Source of the DNA: Nostoc sp. UHCC 0702 | GTDB lineage: Bacteria > Cyanobacteriota > Cyanobacteriia > Cyanobacteriales > Nostocaceae | Assembly: GCA_017164015.1 (NCBI GenBank) | Contig: CP071065.1 | Location: forward strand, 4,565,918-4,629,917 | Direction: 5' to 3' | Length of the DNA stretch: 64,000 nucleotides | In this document: positions 18,256 to 26,790 of the stretch, piece by piece | Layout: each line of letters opens with the position of its first letter | How positions within the stretch are numbered: the first letter of the stretch is position 1 | Made by a program: the position numbers and the translations under genes | Notes under the pieces: generated by a model | What the model was told of the DNA's origin: nothing | Seen by the model: only the letters and a program-made list of their open reading frames with translations | Databases searched by the model: none

Positions 18256-18716
18256 ACAGTGACAGCAGGGGAACACAGAAGAAGGTTTTTGGACAGAAAT
18301 CATAACAAATCAAGAAGTAATATCATGTTCGCGCTTATTACTTATTAAAACCGAGCCAAAGCTATGCTTTGTTCCCCTCCCCGTTCACGGGGTGCAATGA
18401 CTGTGGGAATCATAACTAATTAACATGACATGATATAAATCATCAAGAATTGCTTCAATATCTTATGCACAAATATCTCTGAAAAATGAAATTCAAAGCC
18501 CATAGTAAAACCCAACATGAAACTATATCAAGTGTTGAGTTTCTATTCGATACCCAAACTACAGATATTGTAAGTTAGGACTTACGTAAGTGTCATATTT
18601 TTTCGTCTGGGCAGTCAAGGGTCAAAAGTCAATAGTCCAAAAAATCTTGCTTAAAGACTATTGACTCTGGAACGCCAGTCGCTACAACGGAGGGAACCTC
18701 CGCAACGCGCTGGCTC
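18256..18716. other. Intergenic stretch with MITE and hairpins
   Basis: It contains MITE copy C (18320-18436), an imperfect stem AAACCCAACA/GTGTTGAGTTT near 18508-18542 that may terminate the debranching-enzyme transcript, and an AGGACTTACGTAAGTGTCAT string at about 18577-18597. A related AGGACTTACGCAACTGGCAC interrupts the hsp20 gene downstream. No gene seen. Confidence 0.5.
18320..18436. mobile_element. MITE-like element, copy C
   Basis: 117 bases. The left end is ATATCATGTTCGCGCTTATT and the right end read inward is ATATCATGTCATGTTAATTA; both continue into related A+T-rich sequence. The core (CCAAAGCTATGCTTTG, GCAATGACTGTGGGAAT) matches copies A and F but is shorter. Confidence 0.6.
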
Positions 18717-19017
18717 CTATTGACTGCCATCACAGTAAATCTGTGTGCCAGTTGCGTAAGTCCTGTTTTCGTAACGATGCTCACCAGCAATTGAAACTGC
18801 GTCTTGAGTCACTTGAATATCCAAGTCTTTACCCTCTACACCTGGAATTTCAGCTCTGAATAGTAAAAAATTACCTTTGTCATGTAATTCAACAGCAGGA
18901 ACCCAAGCAGTTTGGCGTGATGAGGAAATATCTGAATTGCCTCTTTTAACTGCTGCAAGCTCAGAGAACAGCTGATCCATTTGACGACGCAGAATTTCCA
19001 CTTCTCGGAATTGCCAT
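18717..19017 (-). pseudogene. Hsp20 small heat-shock gene, damaged at both ends
   Basis: The frame 18717-19001 encodes the N-terminal half of an Hsp20 protein (LRRQMDQLFSEL, WVPAVELHDKGNF, AEIPGVEGKDLDIQV, GEHRYE). Family members have about 145 residues; this one stops after GEHRYEN, where a dispersed repeat (AGGACTTACGCAACTGGCAC) replaces the rest of the alpha-crystallin domain. At the 5' end the ATG at 19017 with its ribosome site (AAGGAGATATTTGAT) is kept, but it is out of frame with the body: about 17 bases that should encode the usual V/IRWQP part are gone. Both lesions make a working chaperone unlikely. Confidence 0.82.
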
Positions 19018-19563
19018 ATATCAAATATCTCCTTAACTTTCTAATTCGTTTGAGGGGTAATCGAACAAAGTTTTAGAGGTGATTTAGAGGAATTTGGTAA
19101 TTAAGCAATTACCGAACCTTTTTTCCTCTAGAGAAGTTTTGTTTGCTTTGTTTCTTCTCTCTATTAGTAATTTAATTGAAGAAAAATCGCAAAACAATTG
19201 GGTAAACCGAATATGGTTCGGTTGCGTTTACCGTATTCAATAAACCTCTTTTATTATTCTGGGAAATTAAAAATAATTGTAGGTTGGGGAGCCACTTGCA
19301 CTTCTTACATTGCGAGATCCCCGACTTCTTCAAGAAGTCGGGGATCTGACCAAGTCGGGGATCTGACCACTAGTGGCATTTAAACGAAGTGAAACCCAAC
19401 AATAGCAAGGTTTTTTGGAGTTGGGTTTTGCTGACGCTCAAATGTCACTTCATCAGGGCGGGGGAGAACCCCCGCACATGAGGGCTACCTAGTTGCTGCG
19501 TTCAGTATGAGATATTTAACTTAAGAAACATCCTCTTAGCAACGATTCTATCTTTTCCTCTAT
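19018..19563. other. Intergenic stretch with hairpin repeats
   Basis: The first 50 bases are the former hsp20 leader. At 19316-19345 is a palindrome GATCCCCGACTTCTT/AAGAAGTCGGGGATC, partly repeated to 19369; a related copy lies at 23110-23142. A stem AAACCCAAC/GTTGGGTTT is at 19393-19429, followed by another G/C palindrome (GCGGGGG...CCCCCGC). No gene seen. Confidence 0.5.
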
Positions 19564-20616
19564 TTAAAGTTTTTCGTGGGCAGCTAAAATGATTTTTTCT
19601 GTCTCTTCCCAGCTAATACATTTGTCAGTTACAGAAACTCCATATTGCAATTCTTCTTTTTTGCCAGTCATAGGTTGATTACCTTCATACAAATTGGATT
19701 CCAGCATCATGCCAACTATTGATGTATTACCATCCACTATTTGTTGAATCACATTCTCCAATACAGTAGCTTGCAATTTATAGTTTTTGTTAGTATTACC
19801 GTGGCTACAGTCAATCACAATTCTTGGTGGTAGATTAGCCTCTTTTAATTTTTCTTCTACCTGTTGGACATTCACGGGATCAAAGTTGGGCTGATTACCG
19901 CCTCGCAAAATTACATGACCGTAGGCATTACCTCTAGTTTGAAATACACTAACCTGTCCCTTATGATTAATTCCGAGAAAATGATGAGGATTTTTAGCTG
20001 ATTGTAAAGCATTCAAAGCCACTTGAATATTGCCATCAGTACCATTTTTAAAACCTACAGGCATCGATAGTCCACTGGACATTTCACGATGAGTTTGTGA
20101 TTCAGTTGTGCGTGCCCCGATCGCAGACCACGTGATCAGTTCACTAATGTATTGAGGTATAATCGGATCTAATGCTTCTGTGCCAGTTGGTAGCCCCAAT
20201 TCTGTAATTTCTAACAGTAGTTGACGTGCGATTAATATACCATTTTCCACATGGAAAGAATCATCCATATCAGGGTCGTTAATTAATCCTTTCCATCCTA
20301 CTGTTGTTCTTGGTTTTTCAAAGTAAACCCGCATAACCAACAGTAATTTGTCTTGAACTCGTTCAGCCAAAACTTTCAGCTTTTGTGAATATTCAAGTGC
20401 TGCTTTGGGGTCATGAATTGAGCATGGCCCAACCACTATAAATTTTCTTCTATCCTGAAAATCCAGGATATGTTCTATTTCTTCTCTATATTTTAAAACA
20501 GTTTGTTCAGCTAATTTTGATAAAGGTAATCTTGATTTTACCTCGCTAGGAGTTAATAATACGTGAGAATGCTTGATGTTAGTGTTAGATAATTGGTTGT
20601 GCATGGAGTGAGTCAT
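19564..20616 (-). CDS. aroG: 3-deoxy-7-phosphoheptulonate (DAHP) synthase, AroG type
   Basis: 350 residues, the length of the E. coli AroF/G/H class (type I-alpha). Conserved parts: VVGPCSIHDPKAALEY with metal-ligand Cys65, KPRTTVGWKGLINDP (101-115), ARTTESQTHREMSSGLSMP, IDCSHGN (His ligand), MLESNL (Glu ligand) and VTDKCISWEET (Asp ligand). It joins phosphoenolpyruvate and erythrose-4-phosphate as the first step of the shikimate pathway. It stands alone. A second, unrelated class I-beta DAHP synthase lies at 33960-35018, so this one may serve a separate demand or differ in feedback control; that is inference. Confidence 0.94.
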   Translation of the reverse strand: MTHSMHNQLSNTNIKHSHVLLTPSEVKSRLPLSKLAEQTVLKYREEIEHILDFQDRRKFIVVGPCSIHDPKAALEYSQKLKVLAERVQDKLLLVMRVYFEKPRTTVGWKGLINDPDMDDSFHVENGILIARQLLLEITELGLPTGTEALDPIIPQYISELITWSAIGARTTESQTHREMSSGLSMPVGFKNGTDGNIQVALNALQSAKNPHHFLGINHKGQVSVFQTRGNAYGHVILRGGNQPNFDPVNVQQVEEKLKEANLPPRIVIDCSHGNTNKNYKLQATVLENVIQQIVDGNTSIVGMMLESNLYEGNQPMTGKKEELQYGVSVTDKCISWEETEKIILAAHEKL

Positions 20617-21095
20617 GTGTACTTTGCTATTTCGTTGATGAGCGAAAAATCATACACATATTTTAAATGAAAAGATACAAAATTAAGCAAAGAATGTAAG
20701 ACATAAGAGTCGTGATATCAATTGGCTTTTATCTCTGCAATCTCTGCGTCTTGGGGGTTAAAGAGTAATTAATTTAACCACATAAGTGTAGAGAATACAG
20801 AGCTAAGAATAATTTTTTAAAAAAGTTTAACTTACCTTAATAGGGATAGACATAAGAGTTAACTAATTGACAAATTTCTGATGAGGTACTTCCAGAAAAT
20901 AAATTATTCCGGTTGAAGTTGTTGACTGATGACTGTGAACAGTGGAATATTTTCTTACTTGGAAGTCCCTTAGAATCTGGTCATATATATCAATAAATGC
21001 TGATAATCACTCGTTTTATTCTCATAACAGAAAAGGGGGCAATATCTCCCCCTTTCTGCTTTATTACACTACTGAGTCAGCAAAGGTGTATTTGA
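20617..21095. other. Intergenic stretch, terminator near 21028
   Basis: It contains the aroG upstream region, short repeat strings (TCTGCGTCTTGGGGGTTAA and similar) and, at its right end, the terminator of the minus-strand GH13 gene. No gene is supported. Confidence 0.5.
21028..21058 (-). terminator. Terminator of the GH13 gene
   Basis: A hairpin with arms CAGAAAGGGGG and CCCCCTTTTCTG (minus strand) and a 7-8 base loop, 38 bases past the stop codon. The T-run is part of the stem's 3' arm, so efficiency is uncertain. Confidence 0.6.
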
Positions 21096-22754
21096 TTACT
21101 GGCATACAAACACTTTGGCTTCGTATGGCCCGATATCAGTTATAATGCCATCGTCACCAGCTTCGACATCATAATCACCTGTCCATTCGTGCCATGTTCC
21201 ACCAGAGGGGAAGTTAGGAACATGGTAGCCACCTAGGAAGTTTTCTGAAAAATTTGTTACTACGACAACACGAGAACCTTGATCATTCCAACGGCTGTAA
21301 GCTAGCACCTTAGCTTCTGGATTTTCGTGGATAAAATCAATATTTTCTGTGTAGAGGGCATGATTATTTTTCCGCAAAATAATCAAACCTGAATAGTATC
21401 CAAACAAGCTACGATTTAGGTCATTACCTAGTAGTGTCCAATCGATTTTGGCTGATTCCTGTTGTTTGGGTTTGTACTCCCCAAATTCTTCGCCCATCCA
21501 AACCAACGGTACACCCACAGCTGTCATTAGAATAGCTGCGCCCAATTTAGCCCGTCTAAAGGCTTCTTCGTCAAAAATCTCACGTTTGCCCAACTCTACC
21601 ATGACGCGATCGTGGTCGTGGTTAGTGAGGTAATTTACTACATTAGTAGCACCCAAAAAACCTTGACGTTTGCAGTCAATCACATCTTTGAGACGCTCTA
21701 AATCAAAGGTATCACCGCAGATATGTTCTACAATACAGTGATAGAAACTATCGTGCCAGCAACCATCCATTGGGCCGTCTACATTGGTGATGCTGGTAGT
21801 TTCAGGAATGTGTTCGGCAACATTATAAAAAGGCTTAGCACCAGCTGTGTTTTTAGCTTCTTGAACAATCCAATGCATGAAATCGTAATTAGCTATTTGC
21901 CGCGCCGCATCATAGCGAATACCATCAATATGATATTCCTGAATCCAGAAACGTATGGTATCGCCAATAAATTTCCGCGCTGGATAAGTATCTAAATTTT
22001 CGTCATAATGTTCGTAATTAAACTCAGGCCCCCAGCTATTATCGGGGTCGCGGGGAGCGTGGTGATACCAATAATCATGGTCAATTTGAGTTAACGGGCT
22101 GGATGCTTCTGAGTGGTTATAAATACCATCGATAATGATGCGGATACCTCTTGCATGGCACTCGTCAATTAGCTGCTTTAACCCAGCGGTGGTACCATAA
22201 CTAGATTCAGTTGCAAAAAAATAACGGGGGTTGTAACCCCAGCTATAATCACCAGGATATTCTTTGATTGGCATCAACTCAATGGCGTTGATTCCCAAAT
22301 CACACAAATAATCTAACTTTTCAATGACATGTTTATACTTGCCTCTAGCATAGGGGTCATCCTCACCACCAGAAAAGTCGCCCACATGCAATTCATAAAT
22401 TACTAATTCTTGGTCAGCAGGTAATGGTTTATCATCGTGTTGCCAAACGTAGGTATCGACAATTCTTTCTCCATCTTTTATCCGGACAATACCGTTATCT
22501 TGCCCACTTAACTCATTAATATTAGTTGCATAGGGGTCTGTAACATCAACCCACTGTTCTGGTTCTAAAAACCAGGAGTTTGACTGAACACGAAATTTAT
22601 ATTCATATTCGCCATCTTCTAATTCAACAGTTGTACGAAAATAACCATCCTCACCTTTCTCCATTGGAATTTCTTGCCAATCAGAAAAAGAACCTATTAG
22701 CGCGGCTCCTTTGTTATAAGGTGCAAATAAGTTAAATTCAATTGGTTTTGCCAT
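21096..22754 (-). CDS. GH13 alpha-amylase-family protein with N-terminal CBM48
   Basis: 552 residues from ATG 22754 (MAKPIEF); a TTG nine codons earlier is less likely. The N-terminal CBM48/isoamylase-like domain is about 1-90 (LIGSFSDWQEIPM). In the GH13 barrel the nucleophile is Asp282 (DGIRYDAAR), the acid/base Glu314 (VAEHIPE) and the third acid is the Asp of TNHDHDR near 380. Conserved WGYNPRYFFATESSYGT and DGIYNH are present. It is likely to act on alpha-glucans in the cytoplasm (hydrolysis or transfer); the exact reaction cannot be told. A close paralogue (31110-32780) lies in the opposite orientation beyond the cyanophycin genes. Confidence 0.88.
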   Translation of the reverse strand: MAKPIEFNLFAPYNKGAALIGSFSDWQEIPMEKGEDGYFRTTVELEDGEYEYKFRVQSNSWFLEPEQWVDVTDPYATNINELSGQDNGIVRIKDGERIVDTYVWQHDDKPLPADQELVIYELHVGDFSGGEDDPYARGKYKHVIEKLDYLCDLGINAIELMPIKEYPGDYSWGYNPRYFFATESSYGTTAGLKQLIDECHARGIRIIIDGIYNHSEASSPLTQIDHDYWYHHAPRDPDNSWGPEFNYEHYDENLDTYPARKFIGDTIRFWIQEYHIDGIRYDAARQIANYDFMHWIVQEAKNTAGAKPFYNVAEHIPETTSITNVDGPMDGCWHDSFYHCIVEHICGDTFDLERLKDVIDCKRQGFLGATNVVNYLTNHDHDRVMVELGKREIFDEEAFRRAKLGAAILMTAVGVPLVWMGEEFGEYKPKQQESAKIDWTLLGNDLNRSLFGYYSGLIILRKNNHALYTENIDFIHENPEAKVLAYSRWNDQGSRVVVVTNFSENFLGGYHVPNFPSGGTWHEWTGDYDVEAGDDGIITDIGPYEAKVFVCQ

Positions 22755-23298
22755 AATATTGTTTGGAATATTTAATCTCAATATTGATTATTTTCTAAAT
22801 AAATCATCAATTTGCCAATCACCCTAGGGAGATACTTACATAAGTAAGACCTCTATCTTGCGAATGAATATATACTCTATAAATAGATTATTTATTCTTA
22901 AATAACTGTTTAAATTATGCTAGTTAGGCTTTATAGGTAGCTGACTAGTATCACTTGATGTAAATCTCAAAATCATCAATTAAATATTGTTTTTCATCAA
23001 AATAGCAAATATTCAGTGTTGCATTACCAAATCTTTGCTATCAAAATTGGGAGTATCCTAATTTTGTAATTTCATCAAGATGATATAGCAGTCCTAAATC
23101 ATTCGTGAGAAACAAGATTCCCGACTTATTTGAGAAGTCGGGAATCTGAAGCTTTCAATTTTCACCAATCAAATAGGATTGCTATAGATGGTCATTGCGA
23201 ATTAAGCAAAGCGGAATGAAGCAATGGCAACATCCGTGCTTTGCGATTGCTTCGCTTCACTACGTTCCCCTAGCAATGATAAATGCTCCCATCACAAT
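22755..23298. other. Intergenic stretch with a hairpin repeat
   Basis: A+T-rich up to 23090. A palindrome GATTCCCGACTT.../AAGTCGGGAATC lies at 23110-23142, related to the repeat at 19316. The string TTGCGATTGCTTCGCTTCAC near 23240 is another G+C-richer repeat. No gene seen. Confidence 0.45.
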
Positions 23299-23676
23299 TT
23301 ACTCGAATTTATCGCGATTTTGTTGCAAATAGCTTAATAGCCAGTTTGCTGCCGTCGCCCTGCGAGTCTGTCTAGGGCCAAATTCACCGATTTTGTAACC
23401 TTTGAAGCCCAGTTTTTCTTTTAGTAGTTGTTTGTTTTCTGTGGGAATGGAACGGGTTAACTTGACTGTTGCAGGGCGACTATCGATAAAATCTGGCGGC
23501 TGTGGGTACTCATCTCGCCATTCTTGTGGAACTTCGCTATTGTCCCATTTTTCAGATGAAGAATTATAACGATAGCCTAAATAGTACCACACCAATTGGT
23601 TGACCGTAACATCATCAATTTTATCGTCGAGAATTGCCCAAATAGTTTCTGTGTTGAGTGGTGGCAGATTTGACAT
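23299..23676 (-). CDS. DUF1823-family conserved cyanobacterial protein
   Basis: 125 residues from ATG 23676 (MSNLPPLNTETIWAILDD); the frame also opens at a TTG two codons earlier. Features of the family are VNQLVWYYLGYRYN, EVPQEWRDEYPQPPDFI and, near the C-terminus, GFKGYKIGEFGPRQTRRATA followed by NWLLSYL. It is soluble, with no membrane segment. The family is conserved in cyanobacteria and plastid-bearing organisms and has no established function. It stands alone. Confidence 0.8.
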   Translation of the reverse strand: MSNLPPLNTETIWAILDDKIDDVTVNQLVWYYLGYRYNSSSEKWDNSEVPQEWRDEYPQPPDFIDSRPATVKLTRSIPTENKQLLKEKLGFKGYKIGEFGPRQTRRATAANWLLSYLQQNRDKFE

Positions 23677-24039
23677 AAGCAATTAGAGATTGGGAATTGG
23701 GAATTGGGATGCAACTATAGCAATCCGATTTGATTTCTGAATCACTCGTAGAGGTAAGGGACTGGGGACTGGGAAGAAGGAATAAAGGTGTACTGAGTTT
23801 TGTTCAAAAATCAAATATGAGTCCTATATGTAGGATGCTGATAATACAGCAATTAATTGGTAAAAAGTACATTATCATTACCTTAATTAAGAGATTGCTA
23901 TGCATCAAGATGATTTTATCGCTATCGACATCTACACCTACAGGCATCGCCACGATCGCGATCGCGATTAATTATGCAATTTAGTGATTGTGTATTCATA
24001 AACTAGGTAGACTGGATATCGTAAAGAATTGACCAGTCT
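23677..24039. other. Intergenic stretch, no gene
   Basis: Short strings of the GGGAATTGGGA / GGGACTGGGGACTGGG type (about 23690-23775) are fragments of the 7-base tandem repeats seen elsewhere. At 23954-23968 two overlapping HIP1-like sites (GATCGCGATCGCGAT) occur. The rest is A+T-rich and probably holds the acylphosphatase promoter. Confidence 0.45.
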
Positions 24040-24342
24040 ATGCAGAATTCCCCATCCTTGCCAAAGCTAATCCGCGCCCATGTATTCGTTTCTGGCCGAG
24101 TCCAAGGAGTGGGCTATCGTTATGCCACTGTAGATACAGCTAGCCAGCTGGGATTAACAGGTTGGGTGCGGAACCTCCCCGATAGCCGTGTAGAAGCAGT
24201 CTTTGAAGGGGCGCGGGAGGTTGTAGAAGAGATGATTCGCTGGTGTTACTCCGGGCCACCTGCGGCTGTGGTGAAAGAGGTTGTGATTGAGTACGAAGAA
24301 CCAGAAGGCTTGCGAGGATTTGAAGTCAGACGAGTTGAGTAG
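24040..24342 (+). CDS. acyP: Acylphosphatase
   Basis: 100 residues, the standard length. The phosphate-binding loop GRVQGVGYRY (19-28) holds catalytic Arg27, and GWVRNLPDSRVEAVFEG (41-57) holds catalytic Asn45. The enzyme hydrolyses the carboxyl-phosphate bond of acyl phosphates such as acetyl phosphate in the cytoplasm. The gene ends one base from the end of the convergent histidine kinase gene, so the two transcripts would overlap at their 3' ends. Confidence 0.94.
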   Translation: MQNSPSLPKLIRAHVFVSGRVQGVGYRYATVDTASQLGLTGWVRNLPDSRVEAVFEGAREVVEEMIRWCYSGPPAAVVKEVVIEYEEPEGLRGFEVRRVE

Positions 24343-24343
24343 A

Positions 24344-26008
24344 TTAGGGTATTGCTTCAGGTTGATGAACTGGTATAGAAATCACAAATTTGCTGCCCTC
24401 TCCTAATGTGGAATCACACCACATCTTGCCATGATGTTTTTCTGTGACTATTTTGTAGCTGATGGATAAGCCCAAGCCTGTGCCTTTACCGATGGGTTTG
24501 GTGGTGAAAAAAGGATCAAAAATGCGCGATCGCACTGTTTCAGGTATGCCCGAACCATTGTCTGCGATCGCAATCTCCACCCAATTATCAGCCATCACTT
24601 GAGTTGAAATCCAAATTGTACCTGGCTGTGTTTGTGGCTTGGCTTTTGTTTTCTGTAGTCGAACAGATTCCTCCAGCGCATCAATGGCATTAGCCAGTAA
24701 GTTCATAAATGCCTGATTGAGTTGTCCAGGATAACACTCAACTAAAGGCAATTGACTGTAATTTTTAACCACTTCTATTGCAGGAGACTCTGGTCTTGCC
24801 TTGAGGCGATGTTGCAAAATCAGCAGCGTGTTGTCAATACCCTCATGAAGGTCAACAGCTTTAAATTCCGATTCATCCAAGCGGGAGAAGTTACGCAGAG
24901 ATAAAACAATTTGCCGAATCCGTTCAGTGCCGATTTTCATTGATTGCAGCAGCTTTATCAGGTCTTCATTGAGGAAGTCAAGTTCGATTTTATCCAAGGT
25001 TGCTTGCAGTGTTTGCGGTGGATTGGGGTAGTGCGCCTGATACGCCTGAATCAATTTCAACAAATCTTGAGTATAGCTATCAATATAATAAATATTGCCA
25101 GAAATAAAATTTACAGGATTGTTGATTTCGTGGGCAACTCCAGCAACCAGTTGCCCCAGACTCGACATCTTTTCAGTTTGAACTAGTTGCAGTTGAGTGT
25201 TGTGCAAATCAGTTAAAGCTTGCTCAAGTTGTATTGAACGTTGCTCTTTTTCAGTCAGCAGTGTTTTCACACGTCCGATCATATCGTTGAATGCAGTCGC
25301 TAGAATGCCTGTTTCATCCTTGCTGATCACCGGGGCTTGTAGATCAAAGTTAGATTCTTGGGTGACTTGCTGCGCCACCTCTGTCACAGATTGCAGTGGT
25401 TTGGCAATGCTGCTGGAAATTTGCCAGCCCAAGATTAATGCCAAAATCACACAACCAAAACTGGTTATAGCGATCACCATGATTGTGGATCTAGCTTGGG
25501 CGATGGTCTCGTCATACAGCGATGACCACTCTAGAATGACTGCACCATCAATCTGATTTTGATTGTTTTTCAGCGGAACGACAATAAGTTTAATTCCTTG
25601 GGGATAATCCTCACTCTTTTCCAAAAAAGTTCTGGTCTTGCCATCCTGGATAGTTTGCTGCACTTCATTCCCCTGGTCATGGTGAAAATAAGTGCCGACA
25701 TTTTGAAGAACAGCATCTGCCAAAATTAGCTTCTGCCGATTGACCACCACAAGGTCGCGTTTTTGCAAACCATGCAGCAAATTGGTGTAGTCTTGCAATT
25801 GGTCTGAATATTCAAGAGAAATAAATTTTTGATTGTAATAAGCATCGTGGGCGATGGAAGTCGCAACCACTTGGGAAACATGTTCAGCTTCCGCGATCGC
25901 TAGAGTTTCAGCAATTTTTTGGCTTTGGGCGATCGCCACCCCACCAACAACGCTGGTTAATAGAGAAACACCAACAAAGCTTCCAACCAGTTTGTGAGAA
26001 ATTTTCAT
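24344..26008 (-). CDS. HAMP-domain sensor histidine kinase
   Basis: 554 residues. TM1 is about 8-28, an extracytoplasmic sensor about 30-172 (no recognised fold), TM2 about 175-197 and HAMP about 198-248. A coiled coil is followed by a kinase core with the H-box MSSLGQLVAGVAHEINNPVN (His293), the N-box NLLANAIDALEE, DNGSGIP and GKGTGLGLSISYKIVTEKH. The core closely matches that of the large kinase at 1-3525, so the two are paralogues in their output domains. No response regulator is adjacent. The gene converges on acyP with a one-base gap. Confidence 0.92.
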   Translation of the reverse strand: MKISHKLVGSFVGVSLLTSVVGGVAIAQSQKIAETLAIAEAEHVSQVVATSIAHDAYYNQKFISLEYSDQLQDYTNLLHGLQKRDLVVVNRQKLILADAVLQNVGTYFHHDQGNEVQQTIQDGKTRTFLEKSEDYPQGIKLIVVPLKNNQNQIDGAVILEWSSLYDETIAQARSTIMVIAITSFGCVILALILGWQISSSIAKPLQSVTEVAQQVTQESNFDLQAPVISKDETGILATAFNDMIGRVKTLLTEKEQRSIQLEQALTDLHNTQLQLVQTEKMSSLGQLVAGVAHEINNPVNFISGNIYYIDSYTQDLLKLIQAYQAHYPNPPQTLQATLDKIELDFLNEDLIKLLQSMKIGTERIRQIVLSLRNFSRLDESEFKAVDLHEGIDNTLLILQHRLKARPESPAIEVVKNYSQLPLVECYPGQLNQAFMNLLANAIDALEESVRLQKTKAKPQTQPGTIWISTQVMADNWVEIAIADNGSGIPETVRSRIFDPFFTTKPIGKGTGLGLSISYKIVTEKHHGKMWCDSTLGEGSKFVISIPVHQPEAIP

Positions 26009-26790
26009 AGCGATCGTCTGTCAGAGGTTCAATTCAAGCAATTTTTGTGAATCAGTTCAAATAATCAAAATATTTTTAATACTCAAAACTCTGTAGTGTT
26101 CTTGGGAAAATTCATGATAAAATTTGCATTCAAATAAAGATACGTGTAAAAATTTATCTAAAATTAGTAAAACCTTTAATTCACGGTTTGATTTAGCTTC
26201 AAGCCTATCTGTCGCCGTGAATGGTTACTGTATAAGCAGTTATACTCTATACAATAGTTAAATTAGTAAATTGAGGGCCAACCTTACAAAAGCTTCTTGA
26301 AAGTGATTCGTGTTATAAAGTTTACGTAATGAAACAAGAATAAATCCTGTATCAGCAACAAGCATTACAGGTCTAGAAAATACTTACACTAACCTTTCGC
26401 ATCTTTTTTTATATCTTGCACTTCTCTGTACAATCCCAAGCAACATCATGTTATCGCTAAATTAATATCAAGTTCGCTTAATTACTTACGATATAGTCGG
26501 TTTGCTTGGTAATAGGTAATAGGTAATGGGTAATGGGTAATAGGTAATACTCAAAACCAATTACCAATTCCCAATTACCAATTCCCAATTACCGACCTCC
26601 ACAGATATCATAAGTGTTTAAACGGACATGATATAAGAGGTTCGCTGAATTTGATGTAATGAAGCTGTACGCCACTTAAAAAAAACTTTGTGCCTTTGTG
26701 GCTTTCTGGTAAAAAAAAAGACACTAAGACACAAAGAGTTTTTAGTCGTTATAGTATACGCAGACTATGCGTAACTTGGCGTTGAAAAAA
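26009..26790. other. Long intergenic stretch, MITE and hairpin, no gene
   Basis: 26009-26460 is A+T-rich without a credible frame. MITE copy D occupies 26465-26634. At about 26685-26745 a long imperfect hairpin (AACTTTGTGCC/GACACAAAGAGTT) lies just past the end of the cyanophycin synthetase gene; a similar one follows the methyltransferase gene at 55738-55787. It may act as a terminator. Confidence 0.5.
26465..26634. mobile_element. MITE-like element, copy D
   Basis: 170 bases. The left end is ATATCAAGTTCGCTTAATTA; the right end read inward is ATATCATGTCCGTTTAAACA. The interior is a tandem of GGTAATAGGTAAT / CAATTACCAATTCCC units forming a large palindrome. Copy G (62644-62820) is the same element and differs mainly in the number of units. 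Confidence 0.7.
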
